Assembly (NCBI RefSeq): GCF_019029495.1
Contig: NZ_JAERQM010000001.1
Span: forward strand, 372,001 to 436,000
From: Falsiroseomonas oleicola
GTDB lineage: Bacteria; Pseudomonadota; Alphaproteobacteria; Acetobacterales; Acetobacteraceae
Length of the DNA: 64,000 nucleotides
Direction: 5' to 3'
Below the pieces are notes generated by a model. It was not told where the DNA came from. It saw only the letters and a program-made list of their open reading frames with translations, and did no database searches. Each line of letters starts with the position of its first letter. Within the stretch, counting starts at the first letter, position 1. A program made the translations under genes and the position numbers. Below are positions 47,122 to 55,214 of this stretch, piece by piece.

Positions 47122-47556
47122 TCAGCCCTCCACCACGGTCATGCCCATCGAACGGGCGGATCCGGCCAGCATGCGCACCGCGCTCTCGATGTCGGTGCAG
47201 TTCATGTCCTTCATCTTCACGGCCGCGATCTCCCGCAGCTGCGTCTTGGTGACGCGGCCGACGGTCGCACCCTTGCCGGGGGTCAGGCTGCCCTTCTCGA
47301 TCTTGGCGGCCTTCATCAGGAAGTAGGTGTTCGGCGGGGTCTTGGTGATGAAGGAGAAGGTGCGGTCCGAGAAGGCGGTGATGACGACAGGGGTCGGGGT
47401 GCCCGGCTCCATCTGCTGCGTCGCCGCGTTGAATTCCTTCACGAACTGCATGATGTTCAGGCCGCGCTGACCCAGCGCCGGGCCGATCGGCGGGGACGGA
47501 TTCGCCTTGCCCGCCGGCACCTGCAGCTTGATGTAGCCAACAATCTTTTTCGCCAT
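47122..47556 (-). CDS. rplK: 50S ribosomal protein L11
   Basis: A 144-residue L11: [40 protein letters not shown] and the C-terminal rRNA-binding [11 protein letters not shown]. Site of thiostrepton action and of RelA sensing. ATG 47556 matches the family start; an ATG four codons upstream (47568) is possible. Confidence 0.97.
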   Translation of the reverse strand: MAKKIVGYIKLQVPAGKANPSPPIGPALGQRGLNIMQFVKEFNAATQQMEPGTPTPVVITAFSDRTFSFITKTPPNTYFLMKAAKIEKGSLTPGKGATVGRVTKTQLREIAAVKMKDMNCTDIESAVRMLAGSARSMGMTVVEG

Positions 47557-47636
47557 CGGGCGATCCATCCTCGTCTGAGGACCGCGGTGCCTGCGACGCC
47601 CACCTGGGCATCTCCCGCGTTCCATGCCACGCCAAA

Positions 47637-47659
47637 CGGCCCGGGGAAGCCCCGGGCCG
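47637..47659 (-). other. Leader hairpin upstream of rplK
   Basis: CGGCCCGGGG/CCCCGGGCCG, a 10-bp perfect stem with a 3-nt loop, lies between the rplK promoter and its start. It may be part of the L1-responsive leader or an RNA-stability element. Confidence 0.4.
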
Positions 47660-47674
47660 GTCAGCGGAGGCGGG

Positions 47675-47703
47675 CGTATAGACCCCCATCGCCAGTGAGT
47701 CCA
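47675..47703 (-). promoter_or_regulatory. Candidate promoter for rplKAJL
   Basis: On the minus strand TGGACT (47698-47703) and TATACG (47675-47680) are 17 bp apart. The -35 lies just past the nusG terminator tail, so terminator and promoter form a clean boundary. Confidence 0.6.
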
Positions 47704-47708
47704 GACGG

Positions 47709-47743
47709 AAACGCAAACGGGCCGGATGTCTCCATCCGGCCCG
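47709..47743 (-). terminator. Terminator after nusG with TTTGCGTTT tail
   Basis: CGGGCCGGATG/CATCCGGCCCG form an 11-bp perfect stem (47718-47743). On the minus strand the loop is GAGA, a GNRA tetraloop, and TTTGCGTTT follows immediately (47709-47717). The same 9-nt tail abuts the hairpin at 49244-49273. CGTTTGCGTT also appears just after the nusG stop. Confidence 0.75.
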
Positions 47744-47770
47744 CCGTATTCCCATCATTCAACGCAAACG

Positions 47771-48307
47771 TCAGACCTTCTCGACCTGCCCGTATTCCAG
47801 TTCCACCGGCGTCGAGCGCCCGAAGATGCTGACGGAAACCTTCACGCGGCCGCGTTCCTCGTCCACTTCCTCGATCGTGCCCATGAAGCTGGTGAAGGGG
47901 CCGTCGGCCACGCGGACCTGTTCGCCCACCTCGAAGATGATGGCGGGGCGCTTCGGCTTGTCGGCGCCGTCCTGCACCTGCTTCAGCATGCGCTGGGCTT
48001 CGGATTCGCGGATCGGGGTCGGGCGGTTCTTCTCGCCGAGGAAGCCGGTGACCTTCGGTGTGTTCTTCACCAGGTGCCAGGCGTCGTCGGTCATTTCCAT
48101 CTTCACCAGCACATAGCCGGGGAAGAACTTGCGTTCCTGGTTGGTCTTCTGGCCGCGGCGGACTTCCACCACCTCCTCGGCCGGCACCAGGATTTCCTCG
48201 AAGGCGTCGGCAAGGCCCTTCTGGGCTGCCTGCTCACGCAGCTGCTGGGAGATCTTCTTCTCGAAGCCCGAATAGACGTGGACCACGTACCACTTCTTGT
48301 CCGCCAT
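47771..48307 (-). CDS. nusG: Transcription termination/antitermination protein NusG
   Basis: A 178-residue NusG. The NGN domain (about 1-115) has [17 protein letters not shown] and [20 protein letters not shown]. The C-terminal KOW domain (about 125-175) has [21 protein letters not shown]. It couples RNA polymerase to Rho or the ribosome. 8 bp after secE. Confidence 0.98.
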   Translation of the reverse strand: MADKKWYVVHVYSGFEKKISQQLREQAAQKGLADAFEEILVPAEEVVEVRRGQKTNQERKFFPGYVLVKMEMTDDAWHLVKNTPKVTGFLGEKNRPTPIRESEAQRMLKQVQDGADKPKRPAIIFEVGEQVRVADGPFTSFMGTIEEVDEERGRVKVSVSIFGRSTPVELEYGQVEKV

Positions 48308-48315
48308 GACCCGCC

Positions 48316-48513
48316 TCAGGCCCCCACACCGAACAGCCAGCGCATCGCGAAGGCGATGATCTGGTCGACAACCAGGAAGAACACCGCCGCCACGGCCGAA
48401 AGGGCCAGCACGAGTCCGGTGGTGATCAGCGTCTCCTTGCGCGATGGCCAGGTGACGCGACCCACTTCCTGCCGCACCTCGCGGACATACTGCGTGGGAT
48501 CGAACTTGGCCAA
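48316..48513 (-). CDS. secE: Preprotein translocase subunit SecE
   Basis: A 65-residue one-helix subunit clamping Sec[38 protein letters not shown], then the membrane helix. The family N-terminus begins exactly at a TTG codon (48513) with AAAAGGGG upstream, so a TTG start is proposed. The open frame continues upstream through the tRNA-Trp flank and is not real there. Confidence 0.9.
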   Translation of the reverse strand: MAKFDPTQYVREVRQEVGRVTWPSRKETLITTGLVLALSAVAAVFFLVVDQIIAFAMRWLFGVGA

Positions 48514-48569
48514 GACAGGCCCCTTTTCGGATGGACGACGAACGAAGGCATTTCCGGGCTGCGCGTCGC

Positions 48570-48595
48570 AGGCCCCTCCCTGGAGGGAGGGGCCT
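48570..48595 (-). other. Hairpin between tRNA-Trp and secE
   Basis: AGGCCCCTCCC/GGGAGGGGCCT, an 11-bp perfect stem with loop TGGA (TCCA on the transcribed strand), lies 57 bp before secE. It may be a processing site releasing the tRNA from the secE mRNA, or a partial terminator. No T-run is seen. Confidence 0.45.
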
Positions 48596-48621
48596 TCGGC
48601 CACGAATCTCGCGCGGCCGCT

Positions 48622-48698
48622 TGGCAGGGGCGGAGGGTCTCGAACCCACAACCTCCGGTTTTGGAGACCGGCGCTCTAGCCAATTGAGCTACGCCCCT
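48622..48698 (-). tRNA. tRNA-Trp (CCA anticodon)
   Basis: On the minus strand the tRNA starts AGGGGCGTAGCTCAATTGG. The anticodon loop CTCCAAA is flanked by the 5-bp stem CCGGT/ACCGG, giving anticodon CCA; the T arm GTGGGTTCGAGACCC is complete. The acceptor AGGGGCG pairs with CGCCCCT, and the 3' CCA is encoded. It lies upstream of secE as in many alphaproteobacteria and may be cotranscribed with it. Confidence 0.97.
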
Positions 48699-48719
48699 AC
48701 GGCTCCGCGCGAGCGGGGT

Positions 48720-48748
48720 CCTCTATCCCAGCCTGCGGGGCCTGTCGA
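48720..48748 (-). promoter_or_regulatory. Candidate promoter for tRNA-Trp-secE-nusG
   Basis: On the minus strand TCGACA (48743-48748) and TAGAGG (48720-48725) are 17 bp apart, with predicted start about 15 bp before the tRNA. A G+C-rich segment follows the -10, as in growth-controlled stable-RNA promoters. Confidence 0.45.
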
Positions 48749-48785
48749 GATGCACCGCGGCGGGAGTTTCATCTTCCTTGCGCTT

Positions 48786-49220
48786 TCAGCGCCGCCCCCA
48801 GCGGCTGTCGCGGTCCACCACCACAAGCGTGCCGCCCATCTTGTCGTGCCAGGCCTGCTTCCGGCCGTCCCAGAGCATCCAGAGATAGCCGAGGCAGAGC
48901 GGCAGGGCGGAGACCAGGTAGCCGATATAGCGCAGCACCAGACGGCCGAAGCGGGGCGGCAGGCCGGTTTCGGCGTCGATGATGCGCAGCCCCAGCACCA
49001 GCTTGCCCGGCGTCGCCTGCCGGTCCACCCAGAAGATCAGGACGATGAGGGCGCCGATGATATTGGCCATCGCCTCCCCGGCCGCCGAAAGCTCCCCGCC
49101 ATTCAGCAGGGCGCCGATGGTGCCGAGCAGGATGGACAGCGGCAGCAGCCAGACCAGATCGATCAACTGTGCCCCCAGCCGCCGCCCGAAGCTCGCCAGT
49201 TCCAGCCCGTGGTCCGACAT
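48786..49220 (-). CDS. RDD family membrane protein
   Basis: A 144-residue RDD protein with three or four hydrophobic segments. The family signs are FGRRLGAQLIDLVWLLPLSI near 11-30 and DRQATPGKLVLGLRIID near 78-94, followed by a short LVLRYIGYLVSALPLCLGYLW helix pair (seen in part). Function unknown in this family; some act as Na+/H+ transporters. ATG 49220 follows GGAGGATGCGGG. It lies between tuf2 and tRNA-Trp, an odd place, and just after a strong hairpin that may attenuate it. Confidence 0.85.
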   Translation of the reverse strand: MSDHGLELASFGRRLGAQLIDLVWLLPLSILLGTIGALLNGGELSAAGEAMANIIGALIVLIFWVDRQATPGKLVLGLRIIDAETGLPPRFGRLVLRYIGYLVSALPLCLGYLWMLWDGRKQAWHDKMGGTLVVVDRDSRWGRR

Positions 49221-49234
49221 CCCGCATCCTCCTG

Positions 49235-49273
49235 AAACGCAAACGGGGTGGGTCGCACCGGCGACCCACCCCG
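49235..49273 (-). terminator. 13-bp hairpin with TTTGCGTTT tail between tuf2 and the RDD gene
   Basis: CGGGGTGGGTCGC/GCGACCCACCCCG (49244-49256/49261-49273) is a perfect 13-bp stem with loop CGGT on the minus strand. It is followed at once by TTTGCGTTT (49235-49243). This is probably the terminator of the tRNA-tuf2 transcript. It ends only 15 nt before the RDD start codon, so it may also attenuate the RDD gene. Confidence 0.7.
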
Positions 49274-49320
49274 TACCGCCCACCTAGTGGGTACATGGCA
49301 CGCTGAGGCGGCACGACCTG

Positions 49321-49440
49321 CGGCCGGCATGCTTGCCGGCCGAGCGGCCGAATGGCCGCCGCCGCTTATGCGGCGAAGCCAAGGGCCGCGGATGCGGCCC
49401 GCCCGGCGACTGAGGGTCGGAAATGCGCCCGCATTTCCGA
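49321..49440. repeat. Array of five tandem 4-nt-loop hairpins downstream of tuf2
   Basis: Five consecutive perfect inverted repeats, all with 4-nt loops: 49321-49342 (9 bp), 49344-49359 (6 bp), 49360-49375 (6 bp), 49383-49400 (7 bp) and 49417-49440 (10 bp). Four are almost pure G+C with an A/T-containing loop; the last is CGGAAATGC-based and lies 8 nt from the tuf2 stop. They lie between tuf2 and the terminator-like hairpin. No coding frame of interest is seen. Function unknown; RNA stability or stepwise termination is possible. Confidence 0.75.
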
Positions 49441-49448
49441 GCGTCGTA

Positions 49449-50636
<1,188 letters not shown>

Positions 50637-50725
50637 GACTTTTCCCGCTATCCGCCCCAGGGCACTCGCCCGGGCCTCGTGAATATGCCGCGCCTGAGAC
50701 CATGTGCCGCCGCCCCGCGCGCGCG

Positions 50726-50800
<75 letters not shown>

Positions 50801-50878
50801 CCGCGAGGCAGAAACAGCGGCACGATGCCGCCCGGCGGGAAAAAACCTGTCGGCCGGCTGGCCCGGGGGGGGGAGATA

Positions 50879-50960
50879 TGGAGGGGGTTGGATTCGAACC
50901 AACGTAGGCGTAGCCAGCGGATTTACAGTCCGCCCCCTTTAGCCACTCGGGCACCCCTCC
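50879..50960 (-). tRNA. tRNA-Tyr (GTA anticodon)
   Basis: Minus strand GGAGGGGTGCCCGAGTGGCT start. The anticodon stem GCGGA/TCCGC flanks CTGTAAA, so the anticodon is GTA. A long variable arm (GGCTACGCCTAC) is typical of class II tRNA-Tyr. The acceptor GGAGGGG pairs with CCCCTCC; the next three bases are TAT, so the 3' CCA is not encoded, unlike the other three tRNAs here. Confidence 0.96.
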
Positions 50961-51033
50961 GCAGCCCTGTCCAGGCCTGCCGCCCCAGGCTTGTCGCCGA
51001 GAGCGGGCCGGACTTGCCCGCTCGCGCGGCGCC

Positions 51034-51039
51034 TGTCAA
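51034..51039 (-). promoter_or_regulatory. Perfect -35 hexamer upstream of tRNA-Tyr-tRNA-Gly-tuf2
   Basis: TTGACA occurs on the minus strand at 51034-51039. The expected -10 position 17 bp on (CAAGTC) is poor and G+C-rich sequence follows it. It is the only consensus-like hexamer in the 166-bp gap before tRNA-Tyr, which also serves the divergent methyltransferase gene. Confidence 0.35.
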
Positions 51040-51126
51040 CGGCGCTGGCGCGGGGATCGGCGCTTATCCCCGCCAAATCATCCGCGCGCCTTGGACAGCG
51101 GGGCTCGCGCGGCGCAGAATGGGGTG

Positions 51127-52662
51127 ATGTCACGTCCCCCGCCTCGTCGTCCCGCCCCAGGCTCCGGCCGCCCGCCCTCGGGCAAATCGTCCCACGGGGC
51201 CCCTCGCGGCGCCGGAAAGCCCCCACGCCCGCCTCGCGACGGCGCCGAGCGGCCAGCCCGCCCGCGCGAGTCGGGTGGCGGCGAACCCGCCCCGCGTGAA
51301 GCGGGCTTCCGCGCCCCGCGCGAGAGTGGCCCCCGCGCCCCGCGGGAAGCTGGCCCCCGCGCTCCGCGGGAAGCTGCCCCCCGCGCTCCGCGCGAGAGTG
51401 GTCCAAGCGCCCCGCGCGAGAGTGGCCCGCGTGCTCCGCGTGACGCCGGTCCGCGCACGCCGCGGGAGGCGCCGGCGCGCGCGCCGCGTGACGCGGCCGA
51501 GGATCGCCCCTTCCGCCCGCTCGGTGAGCGCCCCTCGCGCTCGGTCGGCGGCGCTGCCGCTCGCGGCACCGCGGGCAAGCGCCCCGCCGGCAAGCCGACA
51601 AGCCGCGTCGGCGGCAAGACCGATCGCGGCTTCACCCGCGGCCCGGATCGCGGCCCCGCACGCGGCCCCCGCGCCGCGGCGCCCCATACCCCCGCCACCA
51701 ATGCGCCCGAGGCCGCGGCCGAGGCCCCCAGCCGCGGCCGCGACCGGCGTGGCAGCGGCGAGGCCAAGCCGCCGCGCCAGGCGCCCGCAGCCCTGCCGGT
51801 CAAGGCGCCCCGCCCCTCCCAGGCCGCGATGGCGCGGGATGCGGCGCCGGGTGGCACGCTCTGGCTGCACGGCATCCATGCCGTCGCCGCCGCGCTGGCC
51901 AATCCGCGCCGCGGCGTGAAGCGCCTGCTGCTGACGGTGGAGGCCGAGGCCGCCCTGTCCGAGCGCCTGCCCCGCCCCTGGCGCATCCAGGCCGAGCGGG
52001 TGGAGCGCAACCGCTTCCAGACCTTCCTGCTGGAGGATGCGATCCACCAGGGCGCCGCCTTGCTCTGCGAGCCCTTGCAGCCGCTGCCGCTGGAAGACGC
52101 GGTGGCAACCCGCTCCGGCCCCGTGCTGGTGCTCGACCAGGTGACGGACCCGCGCAATGTCGGCGCCATCCTGCGCTCCGCCGCCGCCTTCGGCGCCGCC
52201 TGCGTGGTGATGCAGGACCGCCACGCGCCACCCGAGACCGGCGCCCTGGCCCGCGCGGCCTCCGGCGCGCTGGAGCTGGTGCCCATATCCCGGGAGGTGA
52301 ACCTCTCCCGCGCCATCGTCGCCCTGCAGAAGGCCGGATTCTGGGTGCTGGGCCTGGCCGGCGAGGGCAAGCGGACGCTGGGCGAGGCGGTGCCGCGCGA
52401 CCGGCGCTGCGTGCTGGTGCTCGGCGCCGAGGATGCCGGGCTGCGCCGTCTGCAGCGCGAGACCTGCGACGAGCTGGTGCGCCTGCCGATGATGCCGGAG
52501 GTGGAAAGCCTGAACGTCGCCGCCGCCGCCGCCGTGGCGCTCTACGAGATCGCCCGCGGCGCCCTGCCGGCCGATGACGAGGCGCCCGATCCGCAGGACG
52601 AGATGGATGAGGTCCCAGGGGACGTCTCCGAGGACCTCGCCGAGGAGGACGACCCGGAATGA
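51127..52662 (+). CDS. rlmB: TrmH/RlmB family rRNA 2'-O-methyltransferase with repeat tail
   Basis: A 511-residue SPOUT methyltransferase. The N-terminal half (about 1-235) is low complexity: Pro, Arg, Gly, Ala, with nine octapeptides of APRE[SA]GPR type at residues 55-126. After it come the substrate-binding L30e-like domain ([21 protein letters not shown]) and the SpoU domain with VLVLDQVTDPRNVGAILRSA near 332-351 and PEVESLNVAAAAAVALYEI near 458-476. It probably methylates G2251-type positions of 23S rRNA. E. coli RlmB is about 243 residues, so half of this protein is extra. Start ATG 51127 after GGGGTG; a short in-frame upstream ATG exists at 51091. The last residues are acidic. Confidence 0.88.
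   Translation: MSRPPPRRPAPGSGRPPSGKSSHGAPRGAGKPPRPPRDGAERPARPRESGGGEPAPREAGFRAPRESGPRAPREAGPRAPREAAPRAPRESGPSAPRESGPRAPRDAGPRTPREAPARAPRDAAEDRPFRPLGERPSRSVGGAAARGTAGKRPAGKPTSRVGGKTDRGFTRGPDRGPARGPRAAAPHTPATNAPEAAAEAPSRGRDRRGSGEAKPPRQAPAALPVKAPRPSQAAMARDAAPGGTLWLHGIHAVAAALANPRRGVKRLLLTVEAEAALSERLPRPWRIQAERVERNRFQTFLLEDAIHQGAALLCEPLQPLPLEDAVATRSGPVLVLDQVTDPRNVGAILRSAAAFGAACVVMQDRHAPPETGALARAASGALELVPISREVNLSRAIVALQKAGFWVLGLAGEGKRTLGEAVPRDRRCVLVLGAEDAGLRRLQRETCDELVRLPMMPEVESLNVAAAAAVALYEIARGALPADDEAPDPQDEMDEVPGDVSEDLAEEDDPE
51289..51504 (+). repeat. Nine tandem 24-bp repeats encoding APREAGPR-type octapeptides
   Basis: Nine in-frame 24-bp units run without a gap from 51289 to 51504 inside the methyltransferase gene. 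Units read APREAGFR, APRESGPR, APREAGPR, APREAAPR, APRESGPS, APRESGPR, APRDAGPR, TPREAPAR and APRDAAED. The outer units have drifted more than the inner ones, as expected if copies are made in the middle. Each unit has one basic and one acidic pair, giving a disordered, charge-patterned chain. Confidence 0.9.
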
Positions 52663-53426
52663 CCAGCCCTGCCGCCACCGCCATCCTGGCCGCGCGCCGT
52701 GCGCGGCAGAACCTGGTCCCGCTCGGCGCCCATGCGCCGGCCGATCCCGCCGGCGGCTATGCCGTGCAGCGGGAGGTGGCGCAGGCCATGGGGGCCATCC
52801 CGCCCGCCGGCTTCAAGATCGGCGCCACCACCAAGCAGATGCAGGCCTATCTGGGCCTGATCGGCCCCGCCGCTGGATTCGTGCCCGCCGAGGGACTGCA
52901 TGGCACCCCGGCCCGCGTCCGATTCGCCGATTTCGTGGCGCCGGGCGTGGAATGCGAGGTCGGGCTGCGGCTTGGTGCCGACCTGCCCGCCGGCCCCTGC
53001 ACGCGCGCGGAGGCCGAATCGGCGGTGGCCGAGGTCTTCGCCGCCATCGAGATCGTCGAGAAGCGCTATGACGACCTCGCCGCGCTCGGCACCCCGACCC
53101 TGATCGCCGACCAGGTGTTCCATGCGGGCGGGGTGCTCGGTACGCCTGCGGCGGGCTGGCGCGACCTTGACCTGGGTGCCACCCGTGGGCGCATGACGGT
53201 GGCGGGTGCCCTGCGCGGGGAAGGCGTGGGGGCGGATCTGCTCGGCCATCCGATGGAAGCGCTGGCCTGGCTCGCCGCCTCCCCGGCCGCCGCGGCCTTT
53301 GGTGGGTTGCGGGCTGGGCAGGTCGTGTTCCTGGGTTCTGTGACTCCGCCGGCCTGGATCGAGGGCCCCTGCGAGGCTGTGGTGGAGTTTGATACACTCG
53401 GCCAGGTTGTGCTCACCTTTACATGA
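52659..53426 (+). CDS. 2-keto-4-pentenoate hydratase / fumarylacetoacetase family protein
   Basis: A 255-residue hydratase-like enzyme. It includes GGYAVQREVAQAMG near 31-44, GFKIGATTKQMQAYLGL near 51-67, VECEVGLRLGADLP near 97-110, AAIEIVEKRYDD near 128-139, and the C-terminal GQVVFLGSVTPP. The metal-binding Glu pair (ECEVG, AIEIV) fits the HpcG/MhpD fold. The substrate is unknown; no catechol pathway genes are near. ATG overlaps the methyltransferase stop (ATGA). Confidence 0.83.
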   Translation: MTSPAATAILAARRARQNLVPLGAHAPADPAGGYAVQREVAQAMGAIPPAGFKIGATTKQMQAYLGLIGPAAGFVPAEGLHGTPARVRFADFVAPGVECEVGLRLGADLPAGPCTRAEAESAVAEVFAAIEIVEKRYDDLAALGTPTLIADQVFHAGGVLGTPAAGWRDLDLGATRGRMTVAGALRGEGVGADLLGHPMEALAWLAASPAAAAFGGLRAGQVVFLGSVTPPAWIEGPCEAVVEFDTLGQVVLTFT

Positions 53427-53552
53427 TCGCGGGATGGGGCGATCCGGGCGCCGCGTTCACCCTCCGGCAATATTGGCCTGCCATATTGGGGCCAGCCGCA
53501 GCCTCTCGTGCGGCAGTTCGCCAGGACGGCGCGCCCTAAGTCTGGGACCGTC

Positions 53553-53780
53553 ATGCGCATTGCCGAATGGAACACGCTGCCCGAGGACATGCAGCTGGTA
53601 TTGTCACGCGAAGCGCTCCGCCGCGCCGCGGAGACGCTGGCCGAACATGCCGAATTGCTGGCGGAGGAGATGGAACAGGGCACCTTGTCCGATCGCGGCG
53701 GGCCGGATGCGCTGCGCCTGTTCGCCGCCGTGGTGCGCGCCACCAACGACGACGCCTTCGGCCAGGTCGGCCACGCCTGA
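53553..53780 (+). CDS. Small conserved-looking hypothetical protein
   Basis: A 75-residue acidic, helical protein (MRIAEWNTLPEDMQLVLSRE start, then AAETLAEHAELLAEEMEQG). No signal or membrane segment. ATG 53553 is preceded by a GGGACCG stretch; an alternative upstream start at 53508 is less likely. I do not recognise a function. It lies between the hydratase-like gene and tRNA-Thr. Confidence 0.6.
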   Translation: MRIAEWNTLPEDMQLVLSREALRRAAETLAEHAELLAEEMEQGTLSDRGGPDALRLFAAVVRATNDDAFGQVGHA

Positions 53781-53838
53781 ACCGCGCGCCGCCTCGCCGC
53801 TTGAGCAAGGCCGCGCGCCGGGCTAGACCGGCCTGGAT

Positions 53839-53913
<75 letters not shown>

Positions 53914-54079
53914 TTTATACCAACGGCCACTCCGCGTGACCGCTCCGGGACGCCCTCAATCGCCGGGCTGAAACCTCCGGTTTCCTTGGCTTCGTCGCGC
54001 GAAGGCGCGCCTTCGGTGCGACGCGTTCAACGGCCGGACGTGTGGGCGTGTCTGCGGGAAATGATCGGCGCGGGCAGAG

Positions 54080-54772
54080 TCAGCCCAGCTCGATGCCAAA
54101 AGCCTGGCGCAGCCCGGCCTCCCCGGCGCGGGTCACCAGCACGGTGCGGGAGGCCGGCACCCGCTTCACCCAGCCCAGCTCGAAACAGCGTGTGCAGAGC
54201 GCGGCGCCGAGGCCGCCGGCCAGATGATGGCGCCGCTCGCTCCAATCCAGGCAGGGCTTGCAGAAGGCGCGGCGTGACCCACCGGCATCCGGCGCGATGC
54301 CGAGGCCGGTCAGGAATTCCACACCCGCCGGCGTCACCACGCCGCCATCGGTGGCCAGCTCCACCTGGCCCCGCGCTGCCATGGCGTCGGCGATCGCCAC
54401 ACCCAGCCGGCCGGCCAGGTGGTCGTAGCAGGTGCGGGCATTGCGCATCGCGGCATCGGCGGGGCCGATGCGGCGCGGCCGGGCGGGAGGTGGTCCACCG
54501 CCGGCCACCATCATGATCGCCTCCAGCATCCGCGCCACGGCCGGCGTCGCCAGGCGGTGGTAGCGGTGCCGGCCCTGGCGTTCCATCGCCAGCAGTCCCG
54601 CCGCGGACAGCCGGGCCAGGTGCCCGCTGGCGGTCTGGGCGGTGATGCCGGCGACGCTGGCCAATTCCCCCGCCGTCAAGGCGCGGCCATCCATCAGCGC
54701 GTTCAGCATGCAGGCGCGGGCCGGGTCCCCCACCAGCGCGGCGGTTTCGGCCATGGCGGCATTGCTGGACAT
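54080..54772 (-). CDS. ArsR family transcriptional regulator
   Basis: A 230-residue winged-helix regulator. The DNA-binding domain lies at about 7-90: RACMLNALMDGRALTAGELA, the recognition helix region ITAQTASGHLARLSAAGLL, and the wing RQGRHRYHRL. The C-terminal part has an unusual pair of motifs, CKPC and CTRC (about 26 residues apart), that could hold a metal or redox centre, plus the family's DWSERRHHLAGGLGAAL. The inducer is unknown. ATG 54772 follows GGGAGG. It is divergent from the MFS gene and may control it. Confidence 0.85.
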   Translation of the reverse strand: MSSNAAMAETAALVGDPARACMLNALMDGRALTAGELASVAGITAQTASGHLARLSAAGLLAMERQGRHRYHRLATPAVARMLEAIMMVAGGGPPPARPRRIGPADAAMRNARTCYDHLAGRLGVAIADAMAARGQVELATDGGVVTPAGVEFLTGLGIAPDAGGSRRAFCKPCLDWSERRHHLAGGLGAALCTRCFELGWVKRVPASRTVLVTRAGEAGLRQAFGIELG

Positions 54773-54859
54773 GGGCAGCCTCCCTTTGGCGTGAACCCGC
54801 ATGATCGGGGCATGGCGCCCGGCATGCTTCGGCATGGACCGAAGCATGGCTCCGCCGGG

Positions 54860-55063
54860 TCACATCCGCCAGCAGGGTTTTGACGCCTCCCGCGCCACCG
54901 CGCCCTCCGTCAGGCCCAGGTCACGCCGCAGATGCGGGCAGAGGGCGCGCAGATCCTGGCGGCTGCGATGCCGCGCCGCGCATCGGGCGATCCAGTCCAA
55001 GGCCAGCCGCCAAAGACGGCGGTCCGCATGGATCCTGGCCAGAGGTCGCGCGAGGACATGCAT
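54860..55063 (-). CDS. DUF1127 domain small basic protein
   Basis: A 67-residue protein: LWRLALDWIARCAARHRSRQDL, then HLRRDLGLTEGAVAREASKPCWRM, the DUF1127 signature (normally ...KPFWR; here KPCWR). Such proteins are basic, RNA-interacting and linked to phosphate and carbon control in alphaproteobacteria. ATG 55063 has GGGAG upstream. It lies in the gap between the ArsR and MFS genes; the rest of that gap shows no further gene. Confidence 0.75.
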   Translation of the reverse strand: MHVLARPLARIHADRRLWRLALDWIARCAARHRSRQDLRALCPHLRRDLGLTEGAVAREASKPCWRM

Positions 55064-55214
55064 GAAGGCGGCTCCCGAATGGACGTCGCCATGCTGGAGC
55101 GACGACAGGACCGGGTGCTTCGGGCCTGGCCGAACCGGGAGAACTTCGGCCCAGACCGCAACATGCACGGCGCCCGCGCCGGCAGAATGGGCCGAGTTGA
55201 AGAAGAGTCGCCCG

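Noticed and set aside
51289-51504. Regular 24-bp repeats taken as a possible CRISPR array
   Set aside because: There are no spacers between units, and the repeats are in frame inside a coding sequence.
53461-53500. A weak inverted repeat around CAATATTGG/CCATATTGG
   Set aside because: The arms match only with an extra base and the spot has no clear promoter relation.
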